This document shows, one piece after another, positions 1 through 11,110 of a stretch of 64,000 bases of DNA. Within the stretch, counting starts at the first letter, position 1, and each line of letters starts with the position of its first letter. Under the pieces are notes generated by a model. The model was not told the origin of the DNA and did not search any database. It saw only the letters and a program-made list of their open reading frames with translations. Where the stretch lies: assembly GCA_035079385.1 (NCBI GenBank), contig JAVHKY010000013.1, positions 8,492,001-8,556,000 on the forward strand, in the 5' to 3' direction. The translations under genes were made by a program, and so were the position numbers. The stretch is from Aspidiotus rigidus. Its lineage: Eukaryota > Arthropoda > Insecta > Hemiptera > Diaspididae.

Positions 1-597
1 GGCAGCAGGGAAAAATGAATATATGAGGAAAAGTGTTCAAGAAATTCTGAAGTTCGTCAAATAATTGACTCTCGATGTCTACTCGCGCTGCTTTGACGTT
101 CAAGTCATACAAAACCAAAGAGTTCGTCTTAGAGAGTGTAAACCATTTCTCCTTGAGAATGATAAAACTCAATGGAAGAATTGAAAAAATTCTTCTTCAA
201 ATTCATCCTGTAAGTCAACTTCCATTCATCACAGATCAACAAGAGATACGGCGTTCCTTTCAAACTTCTGAATACAGAGTGGCCTATTTCCATGATTTTT
301 CTGACTTCTCCCAGATCTAACGCCCATTTTCTTGTGCTGATCGGAGTATTTTTCGGATTGATATCTACCTGACTTTCATCAAATTTTTCGTAACCTCCAG
401 TATTTTCCAGAAAAGAGGCCACTTGCAAATGATACTCAAATTATGCAGTTTGTTCATGAATTCCAAGCAAAACAAGGAGAAACCTTCCCTAATCTGCAAC
501 TGACAGATCACCTAAAATTCTATCAAAGATCACCTTTGACTAAGACGCTTTTTGGGACTCCATCTTTTACAGGATTTATTCTCCATTAAGTCTCCAG
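1..597. other. No recognisable gene
   Basis: Short open frames exist on both strands (75-320 and 129-428) but they overlap each other and show no recognisable domain. I see no repeat, RNA gene or splice signal that I can support here. Confidence 0.4.
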
Positions 598-712
598 CTG
601 ATGACTGCACTTAAAATTAAATTCTGTGACTCTGACGCAAATGACGGCATCAAAAGACAGAAAAATGACGTAAAATGCATCCATCTTATACAAAATGGAG
701 TCCCATTATATT
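598..712 (+). repeat. Dispersed repeat, copy 1 (partner at 56286-56418)
   Basis: The stretch shares an ordered series of blocks with 56286-56418 in the same orientation: CTCTGACGCAAATGACG against TTCAGACGCAAGTGGCG, then CAGAAAAATGA, then ATGGAGTCCCATTATA against ATGGAGTCTCATTATG. Similarity is roughly 70-75% with small indels. The family is not identified. The downstream copy has an open frame across it, but this copy does not, so I see no evidence of coding. Confidence 0.5.
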
Positions 713-1050
713 TTCATCATAGTGTATTACTTTGACTACTTCCTCCAAGCTGAAACCAAGTAATCGAGTTTTTTCAAAAAACCACAGAACGATGGGAGAA
801 AGAAGAGAATATAAAATTTGTCGAGTATTTTGTACGGCCAAAATTTTTTCTACCTCATTTACAAAGACAAAGAGAAATTACACTCCTTCTTGCCTTGTGA
901 CGTCTCTAAATTTAATTTGCGAAGAAAGCGAATGACATTGACCTCTTGATCAGAAAAAATTTCGACTTTCGCAAGCTTATTTACGTTAGCTTTTGATATA
1001 CTGAGCCAAACTAAGCTAAAAGCATAGTCTAACACAAGGTTTATACTATA

Positions 1051-1552
1051 GGCTAAGACAGTGGTTTTCAACCGGTGTGCCGCGGCACACGAACCCCTTC
1101 GAAGTGTGCCGCGAGATTTCGAAGGAATTTAAGTTCAAAAAAGTATCCGTGGATAAATTTTGGATCAACATCTCGCGAGAATATCAATTGCATTATGTAA
1201 AAAAGCGGTTACCATAGTACTTCCTTTTTCCGCCTCCTATCTTTGCGAACAAGACGTCTCAGCTCTTACTCATATAAAAACTAAGACGTGGGAGCGCCTT
1301 CTATCTGTCGAACAAGAAATGCGCGTTTGTTTGTCGAAAATCAGCCCCCATATTGAAGAAATATGGGGAAAATCATAAGCGCAAACGTCGCATTAGGAGA
1401 TTTTTAATACTTAGTTCTTGTAGACATATTTGTCATACATTTCAAAAATTTTTAAATACCTACCTATATATTTTTAATTATGTGCCGTGAAGAATTTTTG
1501 TTATCTGAAATGTGCCGCCACCTCAAAAAGGTTGAAAACCACTGGGCTAAGA
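1051..1552 (+). mobile_element. Internally deleted hAT element with perfect 8-bp target duplication
   Basis: The element proper is 1059-1544 (486 bp). It begins CAGTGGTTTTCAACC and ends with the reverse complement GGTTGAAAACCACTG. The subterminal region GTGTGCCGCGGCACAC is itself palindromic and recurs near the right end as TGTGCCGC. The element is flanked on both sides by the identical octamer GGCTAAGA (1051-1058 and 1545-1552). An 8-bp duplication together with CAGTGG-type ends is the signature of the hAT superfamily. Only a short piece of transposase remains inside, so it is non-autonomous, a deletion derivative of a larger element. Confidence 0.92.
1151..1378 (+). pseudogene. C-terminal remnant of a hAT transposase (ZBED5/SCAND3-like)
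   Basis: The frame reads about 72 codons from near 1160 to a TAA at 1376-1378. It has no ATG start: the first codon of the open part is TTG. The peptide contains ASYLCEQDVSALTHIKTK followed by a segment around RVCLSKISPHIEEIW. This is the layout of the hAT C-terminal dimerisation region seen in ZBED5, SCAND3 and FAM200-type transposase-derived proteins (Y-L-C-E, then S-x-L-x-x-I-K-x-K, then L-x-x-I-x-P-x-I-E). The BED zinc finger and catalytic core are absent because the element is internally deleted. It cannot encode a working transposase. Confidence 0.75.
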
Positions 1553-1979
1553 GATATCGGTACTGGGGCAAACGAAAAGAGCAAATGAGTACAAATTCCT
1601 CGTATGCAGCATTGTACCAGAAACTAGACTGAGGAATTTACTCTATCAATGACGTCATAAAGTAGATATCATCAAGAGCCCGACCCTAAGCGAGGCTAGC
1701 CACAGCCCCAGATCAACCTTGTCCCCTTTTTTCTTTCCGAACACCAGAAGACATACATGCATGATCCAATATTTCTCCATGAAGTGAAAAAATTACGTTT
1801 TGGGTGGGATTCTCTCTGTCTTTAGAAGATTACTTCCAAAATTAAGGACCTGGATTCGAAAATTGACGAATTAGAGAGAGAGGTTCACGATATGAGATCT
1901 AGTACGAACGAAGTTGTTAAAATGAAAATAAAGCTCGACGCATCATTCGTTGAACAACGGAAAATCACTATTAGGCCTA
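1553..1979. other. No recognisable gene
   Basis: Between the hAT element and the Penelope-like remnant I see only short open frames. A short plus-strand peptide at about 1830-1950 (KIKDLDSKIDELEREVHD) has heptad-like spacing, but it is too short to call. Confidence 0.35.
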
Positions 1980-3435
1980 CTTATACGACGTAAGCGTTCA
2001 AAAGTTTTGTACCGACGGTTTTAAAAGCGTGTAATGTTTCAACTTCCTCCATACGATTCATGGAACTCCCTTTCGAACACGAGTAAATGAGTTTTCCGGT
2101 GACATTGCTGAAATCATATCGCTCATCTAGACAGTGCTCGGCCATAGCCAAATCCGATGGTTTCTCACAGTTGTAAGCTGAGCTGAGGCGTGCCCGATTG
2201 GCCCACATACAAGGCATCGCACTTCCCACAAGACAGTTTGTACATGCCTGACGTCTCGTCGTGGGGAACTAGGTCTTTGATTTGTGGGATAACAAGGTAG
2301 AACCCAACTAGATAACCGTACCTCGCTAGTTCGCGCGCCAGTTCGTAAGAGAATTTCCACAAATAAGGTAGTCGGATCCAACGTTTTCGAAGAGAAGAAG
2401 GGAGATATGTATATTGATTAGCATGGCTTCAGCAAAGTAGAAGTCCTAGGCGTTTTCGGCGTACCACCTTGGATCGTATTCTTCATCTCAGAGATACGAG
2501 CAGAGAGGAAGGAGCAGCAGGCGATGTATGGCGGCGTTGATTGTAGCCAAAGGATGGAGCGAGTCGTTAGCGGTTGATACTCTGGTAAAAGTATCATTCC
2601 TGTAGATGAGAAACTCGATAGAGAGATTGGCTGGTCCTGGAAGAAGCTGCAAAGTGAGGTCAAGGTAGTTCCAGGAGTTATTACCAACTTCAAGAGCGAA
2701 TTCCATGGCAGAATGGAAACTGTCCTTTCTGAGAAGCAGTTCTTGTAGAGTATCGTCGGTCTCATTCCTAATACACGGGAAATCATCAACATAACGAGCG
2801 TAGTGCAGTCGACTCGATAGTTCGTTTTCCAAATAGTCCATAAACACGTCCACCACTAACGTGGGCAACGGCCCTTCCATCGGGAGGCCATCTGGAAAAG
2901 GGTAAGTTTCCCTACGGAAGAAACACATGTTATCCTTGAGTCATAGGCGTTTGAGTTTCTGGAACTCAAGCACGAGGTCCGGTTGGAGGGAAGCCAACTG
3001 GAAAACGGTAAGTTTCCCCACGGAAGAAACAGATGTTATCCTTGAAGCATAGGCGTACGAGTTCCTGAAACTCAAGGATGAGCTCCGGTCTGAGACCTTG
3101 AGTGTTGTGAAAAGACCTGGGACCTTGATGAACATAGAAGACGAGAGCTCGGAGAGAAGGTTCGTCTGTACAAATCTTGGGCCAGCTCAATGGAGTTCTT
3201 TACATTTCGTTGAGGTGTAAATCCAGAGAATGTTTTTAATCACGAGGCTAGATATTTGGCTAGCCGAAAGAAAGGGACCTGTGAAATAGGCTACAACCAG
3301 ACGGACTGGGTGGCTGACCTGGCCGTATAATCGAGGGATGTCGGGCGAAAAAAAGTTTCCCTTACTCTTCACGATTGGCTTTCCGCACAATTGCCGTCCA
3401 CATTGCCTCAAGATCCGATTGACATCACACCCCAC
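1980..3435 (-). pseudogene. Penelope-like retroelement remnant: RT plus GIY-YIG endonuclease
   Basis: Read on the minus strand, in shifting frames, the pieces follow Penelope-element order. Near 3340-3260 is PRLYGQVSHPVRLVVAYFTG (the P-x-LYG...RP-V block). Near 3180-3070 is NVKNSIELAQDL followed by LFTTLKV. At 2890-2860 is DGLPMEGPLP, matching the DG-x-PMGSPLSP block. RYVDDF follows, with the catalytic YVDD at 2782-2793, then ALEVGNNSWNYLDLTL and AAIHRLLLLPL. Near 2200-2250, GMYKLSCGKCDALYVGQSG is the GIY-YIG nuclease signature, followed by an AEHCLDERYDF...LLNAYVV tail. Penelope-like elements characteristically join RT to a C-terminal GIY-YIG nuclease. The reading frame is broken at least three times and contains an internal 106-bp duplication, so it is dead. 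Confidence 0.88.
2882..3093. repeat. 106-bp tandem duplication inside the Penelope-like RT
   Basis: Units of about 2882-2987 and 2988-3093 align without gaps at an offset of exactly 106 bp. Each carries GGAAAA-GGTAAGTTTCCC, CGGAAGAAACA-ATGTTATCCTTGA and a terminal CCGGT, with about ten substitutions between them. On the minus strand both units encode the same RT segment (KDNICFFRGETY and KDNMCFFRRETY). 106 is not a multiple of three, so the duplication shifts the frame. Confidence 0.85.
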
Positions 3436-4839
3436 CGTCTACAATTTCCAACCAAATATTTCTTCAATTCCTAGCTTTTTCTCAAGGTCAGTCATCTTTC
3501 TTCCGGAGATGTCCAATGACGCCACCCAAAAAGATTTTCAAGCTCAATATGGTGAGTGAACGAGGTTCACAAGTTACTCAAAACAACAATGAAAGCCAAC
3601 TGGTATCCAACATTTAAATCATTCATTTCAATAGCCAACTAACAAAACTCGACATTTGAAAACAGGGGAAGATTGAGCACTAGACTTTTTTCTCGCAAAC
3701 CGTTACCACGAGCGAAATTTCGTGATATCCGGCCGTACCATTTCAGATAATAATTGTCTCATTAATGAGGGAGAGAAAACGCGAACTTCGTCGTTATCTC
3801 TATCCAATATTTGATCTTAGTCATAATTGTTTAATCTTGATTCGTTCAATTTAGGTCAGGTCAGTCGACGAATTGAAAACACACTGGATGATCGTACGGA
3901 TCGTAAATCTCTTTTCTTTTCATATCTCTCACTACGTACGTACAATGCTTACGATACCATCGAATAGAAATCTCCAATCCAATCACTATCACTGGTCAAT
4001 AATAGCGTAATACGGTCCGACGTTGGATCAACTTATCATTGTCCTGTCCCCCTTGAGGGGTCAAACATTAATGATTCTTCTCGAGCAAAAGCGTACTGAA
4101 TTGTAGACTTTGCCATAAAAATTAACCGAGGAAGTAGAAATTGTCTACATGAAAGAAGTCTTCATTTCTTATAGCCATTCTTTCTACCCGCAATATCGCT
4201 GGAGGTAATCCACCTGTTAGATATAAGTACAGTACAACATGTTTAAATTACTATTTTCCCTCATTGTTTCGAATATACTGTATTTTTTCCATTTTTTTTT
4301 CTCTCTCTCTATTTCCTATCTTTCTGTTATTTATAAACGCGTATTCTATACCTACTGTTTTCACTTGTGCCGCTTTTCTACTAGATATAGCTTCAAAATG
4401 CCGTCTTTCATCCAACATTCTTATGGATACAAGTGTATTTTATAACTTGAGAAACGATATTTAGCATCGCACGTAACACGTAATAATCTTTATTGTGTTC
4501 ACGCGTCCGTATGTTCATATTCTTCTGGTATAACTTTTATGAAAAGTATACCTTACGCATATTTTATAATAATATCGGAACAGGTTATACAAGTACGAAG
4601 ATGAAAAGAAAAAAATTGATGTTACGCGACCAACGAACACGATCGTTTGCAACAGGTATAAATGCAGAAGAGCAGACGAGAAAAATTTGACGCTTTCAAC
4701 TGGTCGTATTTTTCTTTTCAGAAAATCATTACACATACCGTATACTACAGTATCTAGACGTATTTATTTATCTCGATTATTATTTAAAAATATCCCGAGT
4801 TTCGAACCAGTTTTTTAGGCGTGGCTTATCTAGAAAAAC
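3436..4839. other. No recognisable gene
   Basis: Low-complexity pyrimidine-rich tracts occur (for example 4286-4312). Short overlapping open frames at 4239-4736 encode hydrophobic or basic peptides with no recognisable family. I see nothing else I can support. Confidence 0.35.
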
Positions 4840-5060
4840 GCGATTCTATTTATAAAGCGCGCGAACGCGAACGCTTCGCGTTGTCGATACGAATAATAAA
4901 TTATAAAAATTGGCAAGCCGAAAGCAGAAATTGAAATACGGAAAAAAATGATAATGACGAAGCCGCGCGAATGGATTCCGCATATTATCGCGCGCGAAGT
5001 TGCGCGACTTTATTCGAGTTATGCGATACACGAAACGAAAAAAAGGGGTCATCAACCGAT
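4840..5060. promoter_or_regulatory. CpG-rich patch with TATA-like box
   Basis: Within AT-rich surroundings this segment is dense in CG dinucleotides: GCGCGCGAACGCGAACG near 4856, CTTCGCGTTGTCGATACG, CCGCGCGAATGG, and ATCGCGCGCGAAGTTGCGCG near 4987. TTTATAAAG at about 4850 precedes the first run. Such islands in insects with sparse methylation often mark promoters or 5' exons, but no adjacent exon is recognised. It may be only a compositional fluctuation. Confidence 0.25.
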
Positions 5061-5479
5061 AAATGTATACGAATTAAGGCTTTATGAAATCTGCATGCCT
5101 GACATTCGTAACAACCGGTAAACTTTCGTACGCTGAATGTTCGTACGAAATTTGGATTCGGATTAGCTTTATATACGTGTATTTCAGGTTTCAATTGTTT
5201 GATAAAAATTAGGGCTTCGTGTCACGTAGTCGAGTTAACAAGTTTCCTCTTCGATTTTATGTCATTTTGTTTTGTTTTTTTTTTTAAAAAAAAAAAGCTA
5301 CTAGGCTTGATAAGACTGTGGAAGGGAAAGGTTTTCTTCCTCAAAACAACGAAGACCAAGTGGAAATGAGGATCGTCGCCGAAGATTCAAATTGCTTTCC
5401 TATGCCTAACCTAGTTCTAATAAGGTAAGGGACATAGCCCCCTCATCATGATTGAGCAAATGAAGAGGCTCTGAATACA

Positions 5480-5945
5480 TAGGTACTTCCAGGAATCGGA
5501 TGGCCACTGTCCAGAGTGCTTAACAGACAGATGTCACGCTTCCATTCGGATGTAATAGACTAGCAGAAATGCTCGTCCTCTGGACGGAACCCTTGAACGT
5601 GCCAAACTGAAGCATGTTATTCCTTGAACTTATCAGCGGGGAACCCGCTATCCCCTTTGTTCGGGGTATTTCCAGGAAATTTTCGTCCGCGAGCGAGGTT
5701 GATGACGTCACGCAGAGGGGAGGGGGACTAAGAAAAATTTCTACCTCCAAGCTATATATGATAGGGGGGGACTTGAAAAATTTTGACCCTCTAGCCACAT
5801 GATAGGAAGGGGACTTGAAAAAATTCCTGCCTCCGAGCTATAAAGGGGGACTTGGAAAGATGACGGCTTCCTTGAAATTGCAGCGCGTTCAAGTTGTCAC
5901 GTCATGATTTTCAGGAATTGGAAAAACTTCAGGCTCTGGGGGACT
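5480..5945 (+). repeat. Dispersed 'GATAGGAGG' repeat block
   Basis: It contains the modules shared by at least seven other loci in the window. AGCGGGGAACCCGCTATCCC at 5635-5654 is followed by TTTTCGTCCGCGAGCGAGGTTGATGACGTCACGCAGAGG. After that come reiterated units built on AGCTATATATGATAGG, GGGGGACTTGGAAAAATTT and CAGCGCGTTCAAGTTGTCAC. The block from 5860 onward matches 46225-46275 and 46547-46580 closely enough to show where an element was later inserted in that other copy. The function and superfamily are unknown. Confidence 0.75.
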
Positions 5946-6793
5946 AGGGACACTAATTTTTTTATTCATCTCCACGACAAAACCTCAAAATATTTTACGT
6001 TATTTACGTACCTAAGAATTCAAAATTATGTTTTTGATGAAAGGATTCAATATTTATTAGATAAATAATAATTTATTCCGATAATTTTGTTATTTATCTT
6101 CAGTAATTCTTGGATTCTAGAATACTTTACGCTCTAACTTCATTTTTTTTTTCCCCCCAATTTCTGTCCTTTCTCAATTTCCTTGTTTAAATCTTCCCAC
6201 TCTTCCTCGATGTCATTTTCAATTAATCGACCCTGAGTTCAGCCGTCTCTTCTTTGTTGTATGCCAAGAAATTGACACCCTGCGAATTTGCATAATTATA
6301 GTTTTACATGATCTCTTCATATTCATATATATTGTTCTTCCACCATCTCTCATATGATTCCAGCCGTGAATTGTATCGAATGGTGACTTTGCTATTAATA
6401 CTCATGGAGGTTATCTAAACTGTCTCTGTTTCATTTTCAATCCAAAAGACTACGCCTCTACGATAATTTCCGCTAATGAAATTCAGTAATATAATAATAT
6501 TACCTTGTTTGATGGCACAAACAATTTATTCATCGATGGTCCTCCTTCACTCACCCAAAAACTCAACCTCAATTCAAAAAAATTATATTAATATTGATTT
6601 TATTACTAACCTATAATAGATTAAACATAAATTGTAATTAAAAAATTATACGAAAATATTTTTCGTCAAAATATCTTTAAATTTAAACTTGATACGAAAT
6701 GTTGGATCATTAATTATATTTTTATAATACATGAAGCGAAAGTGCTGCGTATTGTGTTCGTTTTTTGTAGCGAAACATGCCGTTATCAGAACC
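5946..6793. other. AT-rich, no recognisable gene
   Basis: Poly-T and AT-rich sequence with no open frame longer than 60 codons and no motif I recognise. Some of the 6560-6720 stretch has a composition like the mitochondrial insertion downstream, but I could not match it to a mitochondrial gene. Confidence 0.35.
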
Positions 6794-6844
6794 GTGGCGA
6801 AAATGTTTTACCAGTGGCGAAAATGTTTTACCCGTGGCGAAAAT
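6794..6844 (+). repeat. 20-bp tandem repeat, about 2.5 units
   Basis: GTGGCGAAAATGTTTTACCA is repeated head to tail at 6794-6813 and 6814-6833, with a partial third unit at 6834-6844. The GTGGCGAAAAT core also forms the end of the inverted repeat at 6965-7060. Confidence 0.85.
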
Positions 6845-6945
6845 CAAGTCAGTGGTGCCATTCGAAAAATTCGTAAACATTCTTTTTGAACGATAACCAA
6901 TTTAAATTGTAGGCCTAAGTGTTTCTTTCACTACATGTATTATAA

Positions 6946-7083
6946 AAAGTACTGTTTGTAATTCGTGTCGAAAACAAACGATATTGGAACTCGCTTATCC
7001 ACACTCGCTTTGCTCGTGTGGCTACACTGCGCTCGTTCCAATATCGTTCATTTTCGCCACTTATTACAAAATGTACTATAACA
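6946..7083. mobile_element. Small palindromic element (hairpin, MITE-like)
   Basis: Two 26-bp arms, 6965-6990 and 7035-7060, are near-perfect inverted repeats centred on AACGATATTGGAAC. The match extends outward in weaker form to AGTAC at 6949 and GTACT at 7076. The 44-bp centre contains a second nested stem, CCACAC...GTGTGG. There is no coding capacity. The terminal sequence is shared with the short tandem array at 6794-6844, which suggests related insertions. Confidence 0.65.
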
Positions 7084-7139
7084 ATATTTTATTCATATTT
7101 TTATTGGATTTTTCATTTTTCAATAAATTATTTTTCATA

Positions 7140-7965
7140 TTCAATTAATTGATGTGTTTATCAAGTAATTCATGTATAATTTCTCATAATTGAAATTATG
7201 GCTGAATATTTCGATTTTTCCATGAAAATTCAACATCCATAATTTTTATTTTATTATTTCTTTATACCTAAAGTAGATTAATTTATAAAAATGTTATAAA
7301 TACAAAAATATGATATTCTAGTTTGATTATTAATAATTTCTTTCCTCGGTTATTCACTAGTTTGAAGACAATTATTTATTAGGCAAGAATAATCATTACG
7401 AATTTTATTGCCGTTATTCCTTTAATCGGAAATAATATTATCTAATTTGAGGAAATCAATTGATTATTAATAATGATCAATTTTTTTTTATCAATTTTAT
7501 TTCAGCAATTATAATTTTAATATTATCATTTATTCACTTGATTATTTTACACATCAATAAACCATCTAATCCTTCAAATTCAAATAATAATATCGACTAA
7601 ATTAATTCAAATTCTTTATTTATTCTTAAAGATTTTTTTCAAATAATTAATATAATTTTACCATTAAAAATAAATAATTTAGATAATTTTAATTAAATTA
7701 TAATATTTAAAACTCCTCCCAATTAATAATAAATATTAGGTTTATTTATAACAATAAAATCAATTATTATTTTATTTTTTTCACCAAATTTGAATAAATC
7801 AAAAATTTCTGATAATAAATTAATTTTAATTGGAAAAATGAATTTTCGTCTGTATTCCAATTATATTAATGATTTGAATTTCTTTTATTGGTTCTAAACC
7901 ATCTAAAGAACCTTATATTGTAAATCAATATTAATAATTATTATTCATTTTCAAATATTTATTTT
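7140..7965 (+). pseudogene. cytb: Nuclear copy of mitochondrial cytochrome b (NUMT)
   Basis: Read with the invertebrate mitochondrial code (TGA as Trp, ATA as Met), successive pieces follow cytochrome b from N to C terminus. SHNWNYGWMFRFFHENSTS at about 7182-7240 matches the NYGW-(L/I)-R-x-x-HANGAS block. KMWYSS follows, then MISFLGYSLVW (about 7328), then ITNFIAVIPLIGNNI at 7395-7439. AIMILMLSFIHLMILH precedes KPSNP...LFILKDFF (7500-7640), then LDNF and KTPP (7680-7715). FIGSKPSKEPYIVNQ at about 7883-7925 matches the C-terminal W-I-G-x-P-x-E-x-P-(Y/F) block. Several frameshifts, stops and a deletion after TPP mean it is a decayed nuclear insertion, not a working gene. Confidence 0.85.
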
Positions 7966-7984
7966 AGATAATCTATTTTCAAAA

Positions 7985-8345
7985 ACTAAATTATTAATGA
8001 AAAATTATTAAAATATAAACAATAAATATAAAAATGCAAAAAAAAAAAAAGAAGAAAAATTGTCTTCATATAATTTTTATTATTAAATCATAAAGGAAAC
8101 GAATAATAATAAAATATATTCAAATTCATAAAAATATTAATAAAATTAATAAATTAAAAATTTATATATAATTATTAAAAAATATTTTAAAATTATTAAA
8201 TTAATGAGATGAATTATATCCAAATATTCTACTTTAAATAAAATAAAATTGTAAATTTGATTCATCTTAATTCTAAATTAAATCCAGAATTAAGTTCAGA
8301 TTCACTTTCATAAAAATCAAATGGAAGTTGTACACTTTATGCCTC
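7985..8345 (-). pseudogene. nad1: Nuclear copy of mitochondrial nad1 (NUMT)
   Basis: On the minus strand, about 8262-8336 reads LPFDFYESESELNSGFNLEL, matching the ND1 block PFD-x-x-E-x-ESELVSGFN-x-EY. Further along, about 8145-8030 reads FLWIW...RFLYDLMMKIMWRQF, matching FIW-x-R...R-x-R-YDKLM-x-x-x-W-K. It lies tail to tail with the cytb remnant, as cytb and nad1 do in the ancestral insect mitochondrial genome. Frame breaks and an A-run near 8039 show decay. Non-mitochondrial composition resumes abruptly after about 8340, which fixes that boundary. Confidence 0.82.
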
Positions 8346-11110
8346 GCCTCGAGAAGCCCTCTTCGTGCGTTGGAAATTTCCTCTTTTCTCTATTAAATTG
8401 GTCTCTTACCTTTCGAGTATAATTCTGCTGTAAAATCCTAACTTTGTTATAACTGCAAACGCCCGACTTATCTTTGGGACACTTTACTCGCCAACTACAG
8501 ATTTTTCTGCACTAGATCACACCCCATTGCTGGTCTTGATCCTACCTGATATTAAGCAGTAATTGCCTACTTAACACTTTTCTATCTATCCGAATTTTCC
8601 GTGATTATTGCAAGACAGAAAATAAAATATAATATTCTATTTTTTTCCCCAACAAATTTTCCGATTTACAAATTTACAGGACACGATCCTAATCCGTATA
8701 AAAATCAAACACATCCCACCCAACACTGTCATACTCTCACGCGTTCATTAAGCATTACAGGCACCCAACCCTGGGCAAACCACTGACCCTGGCAATTATT
8801 AATGAGCATTGACGACCCAATCGACTTCTCTTTATTTCCGAAAGTAATAATAATATTCACGGAAATTTCATATCCACCCGACAACATCAGCTGTGGCACT
8901 TATACTCATCAACAACAAATCTTGCATCATTCAATTTCATCCCGTCACAGGTCATATTCCTATCAGATTAATCACCCAACTCACATTTCTAATTTTCTAC
9001 CCACCCGACCAATTGACCAGTATGCAATGCCGAAAACTCTACGTCGCATATGCCATAATAGTTTTGGACCACAAATCATATAAATTTTCTATTATAATAC
9101 TTGACGAAGTCGTTGAACAGGCAGCGCAAGTTAGATACTCGACTTTTAATTGGTTTACTTGACTTACTTAACCAGTAGACATCCTAACATCACACCTTAC
9201 TCCAGATGACTCCTCTGGAACCTCATATCTATTGCTCATCTCAGTTCCCATTCCCTCACATACGTAGCTCGAGTCAGAAATCAAAATTGTCGAGTAAATC
9301 TAGGTCACACCCACTATCATAAGGGCTATATCTCTAAACACTGCACTGATACTAAAATCAGGCCAACTGAGTCGACCTTTTCATCTACCTGAGTATCGCC
9401 TAAGCCTGAAAAATCGTTGGCCAATCTGCACTTTTAGACTGAAAACTTGGAATTTCTCCATGTCCTTAAAGTAAATCGATCACCTTTGACCAACCTAAGA
9501 CATCATCGGAAAAATGACAATAGTGTTGGAATTTATGCCACGCTTTTCCTCACATCATCCCTATCTTCTGTTGATGAATACTTTCAGGTCAAGGAGACAA
9601 ATATTCCCGCTTTGATTCTACACCCAATCAGCAAGATCAACATCAAAGAGTACGAAGCTACCAATGCATGCAAGTTTTGAGCATATCAGTGATAACAGCT
9701 TCATGATCAATTAAGACAATTTAAATGCATCGTGCAACACGATAACAAAAGCAGTAGGCGAACGCAAAATGAAACCTAATCACAAACTCAACATCATCTA
9801 CGATACAGATTGAGTTCTCAACAATCTTTCGACGAAAAGGTGTTCGATATCGAATTAATAAGAAAGAGGAAAAACTAAAACTTTGTCTTTTTTTAGTATA
9901 CAACTTGCAGTGAACGACAGAACCTTTCCCCCTTCTTACGGGTGATTTTTCATCAAAAGAATTCTCAAAAAACTACGATAGTTCCATGCGACAGAACTAT
10001 TCATGTATTTCGATGGCGGTATTTTTTTAATGATAAATGATTCTCACTTAGTGCGGCAAATTGGATCGAGCCAAATACAACAGAATAACTTGTCATCAGA
10101 ATGGAATACAAAAATATTAATAAGAAAGATCGTAATTCGTTTTCGTTATTCTATAAACTAAATTTAGCTCTGTAGGAAGAAGCTTAGTTTTTGTAGATTT
10201 AGAATATCACTATTCCAAAATACATAACATCGGATGATGAATCAGAAGTGTTACTAATTCTATCACGGAAGATTACAAAAATTGGAATCGAGCCAGCATT
10301 CAAAATATTTACTATAGTGAAGAAAAAAAAAAAATAGAAAATTAATATTCAGAGCATCTTTTGTTCTTTCATTTGTATCTCCAGTCCCTACTAGTTTTCG
10401 GAAGAAGGTGGAACTCACCACATACAGAGCTTCGACGTGATCTCGAATACCTTTTCTTATATAGACCCATTACCGGACCGGCTAACCGCTAGGATCGCTG
10501 CGATAGTTTTCCGTGAAACTGATAAGGAAGCCAGGAAAATTGAATGAGTGTCGGGTAAATATTAGTGTGCACTGTTGGTTCCACCCGTTCCCCTCCCCTC
10601 ACGCTGGCCCTGCGTTCTATCGCCTAAGTTCATGATACATTTTAGGCTATACAAACTCAACTAGGTTGAAATAATTATGTATAGGCTATAAGTGGTCTGC
10701 AAGTGAAACTCGACCATAATATGATAGGAAGGGGCAAGGGGAAATTTTATTGTAAAGACTTTTACATCACATCTTTGATTCTGAATAACTTTGATCTACG
10801 TTAGGGACTATCTTCGAACGAGACCTAAACAGACCTAGAAACAAGCTCAATGACCTCGGCCTGAAGGATTCACTGTTGCAGAGGGATCCTGAATGACCTC
10901 AACCCACATGAAGGATTGTCGTTGGAAAGCGATCTGATTATGATTAGAAGAGAGAAACACTGGAGTGTGTGGCCTCGATTCCACAACCTTCAGAATCACT
11001 AATTTTTTCTAATTTTTTTTATTTTATTTGTGAGCTATTTGACTACTGCATAGGTCATCAGCTCGCGATTGTTGTTAGAGAAAAGGAAAGTAGTAGGTAG
11101 AGCGTAAGTA
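8346..11110. other. No recognisable gene; two weak repeat matches
   Basis: No domain is recognised in the short open frames. Around 9130-9187 the sequence TTACTTGACTTACTTAACC-AGTAGACATCCT resembles the right end of the element at 39681-40614 (TTACTTGACTTACTTGCCCGGTAGACACCCTG), so this is probably a decayed end of the same family. Around 10282-10334, TGGAATCGAGCCAGCATTCAAAAT plus an A-run resembles 31437-31499. Nothing else is supported. Confidence 0.4.
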
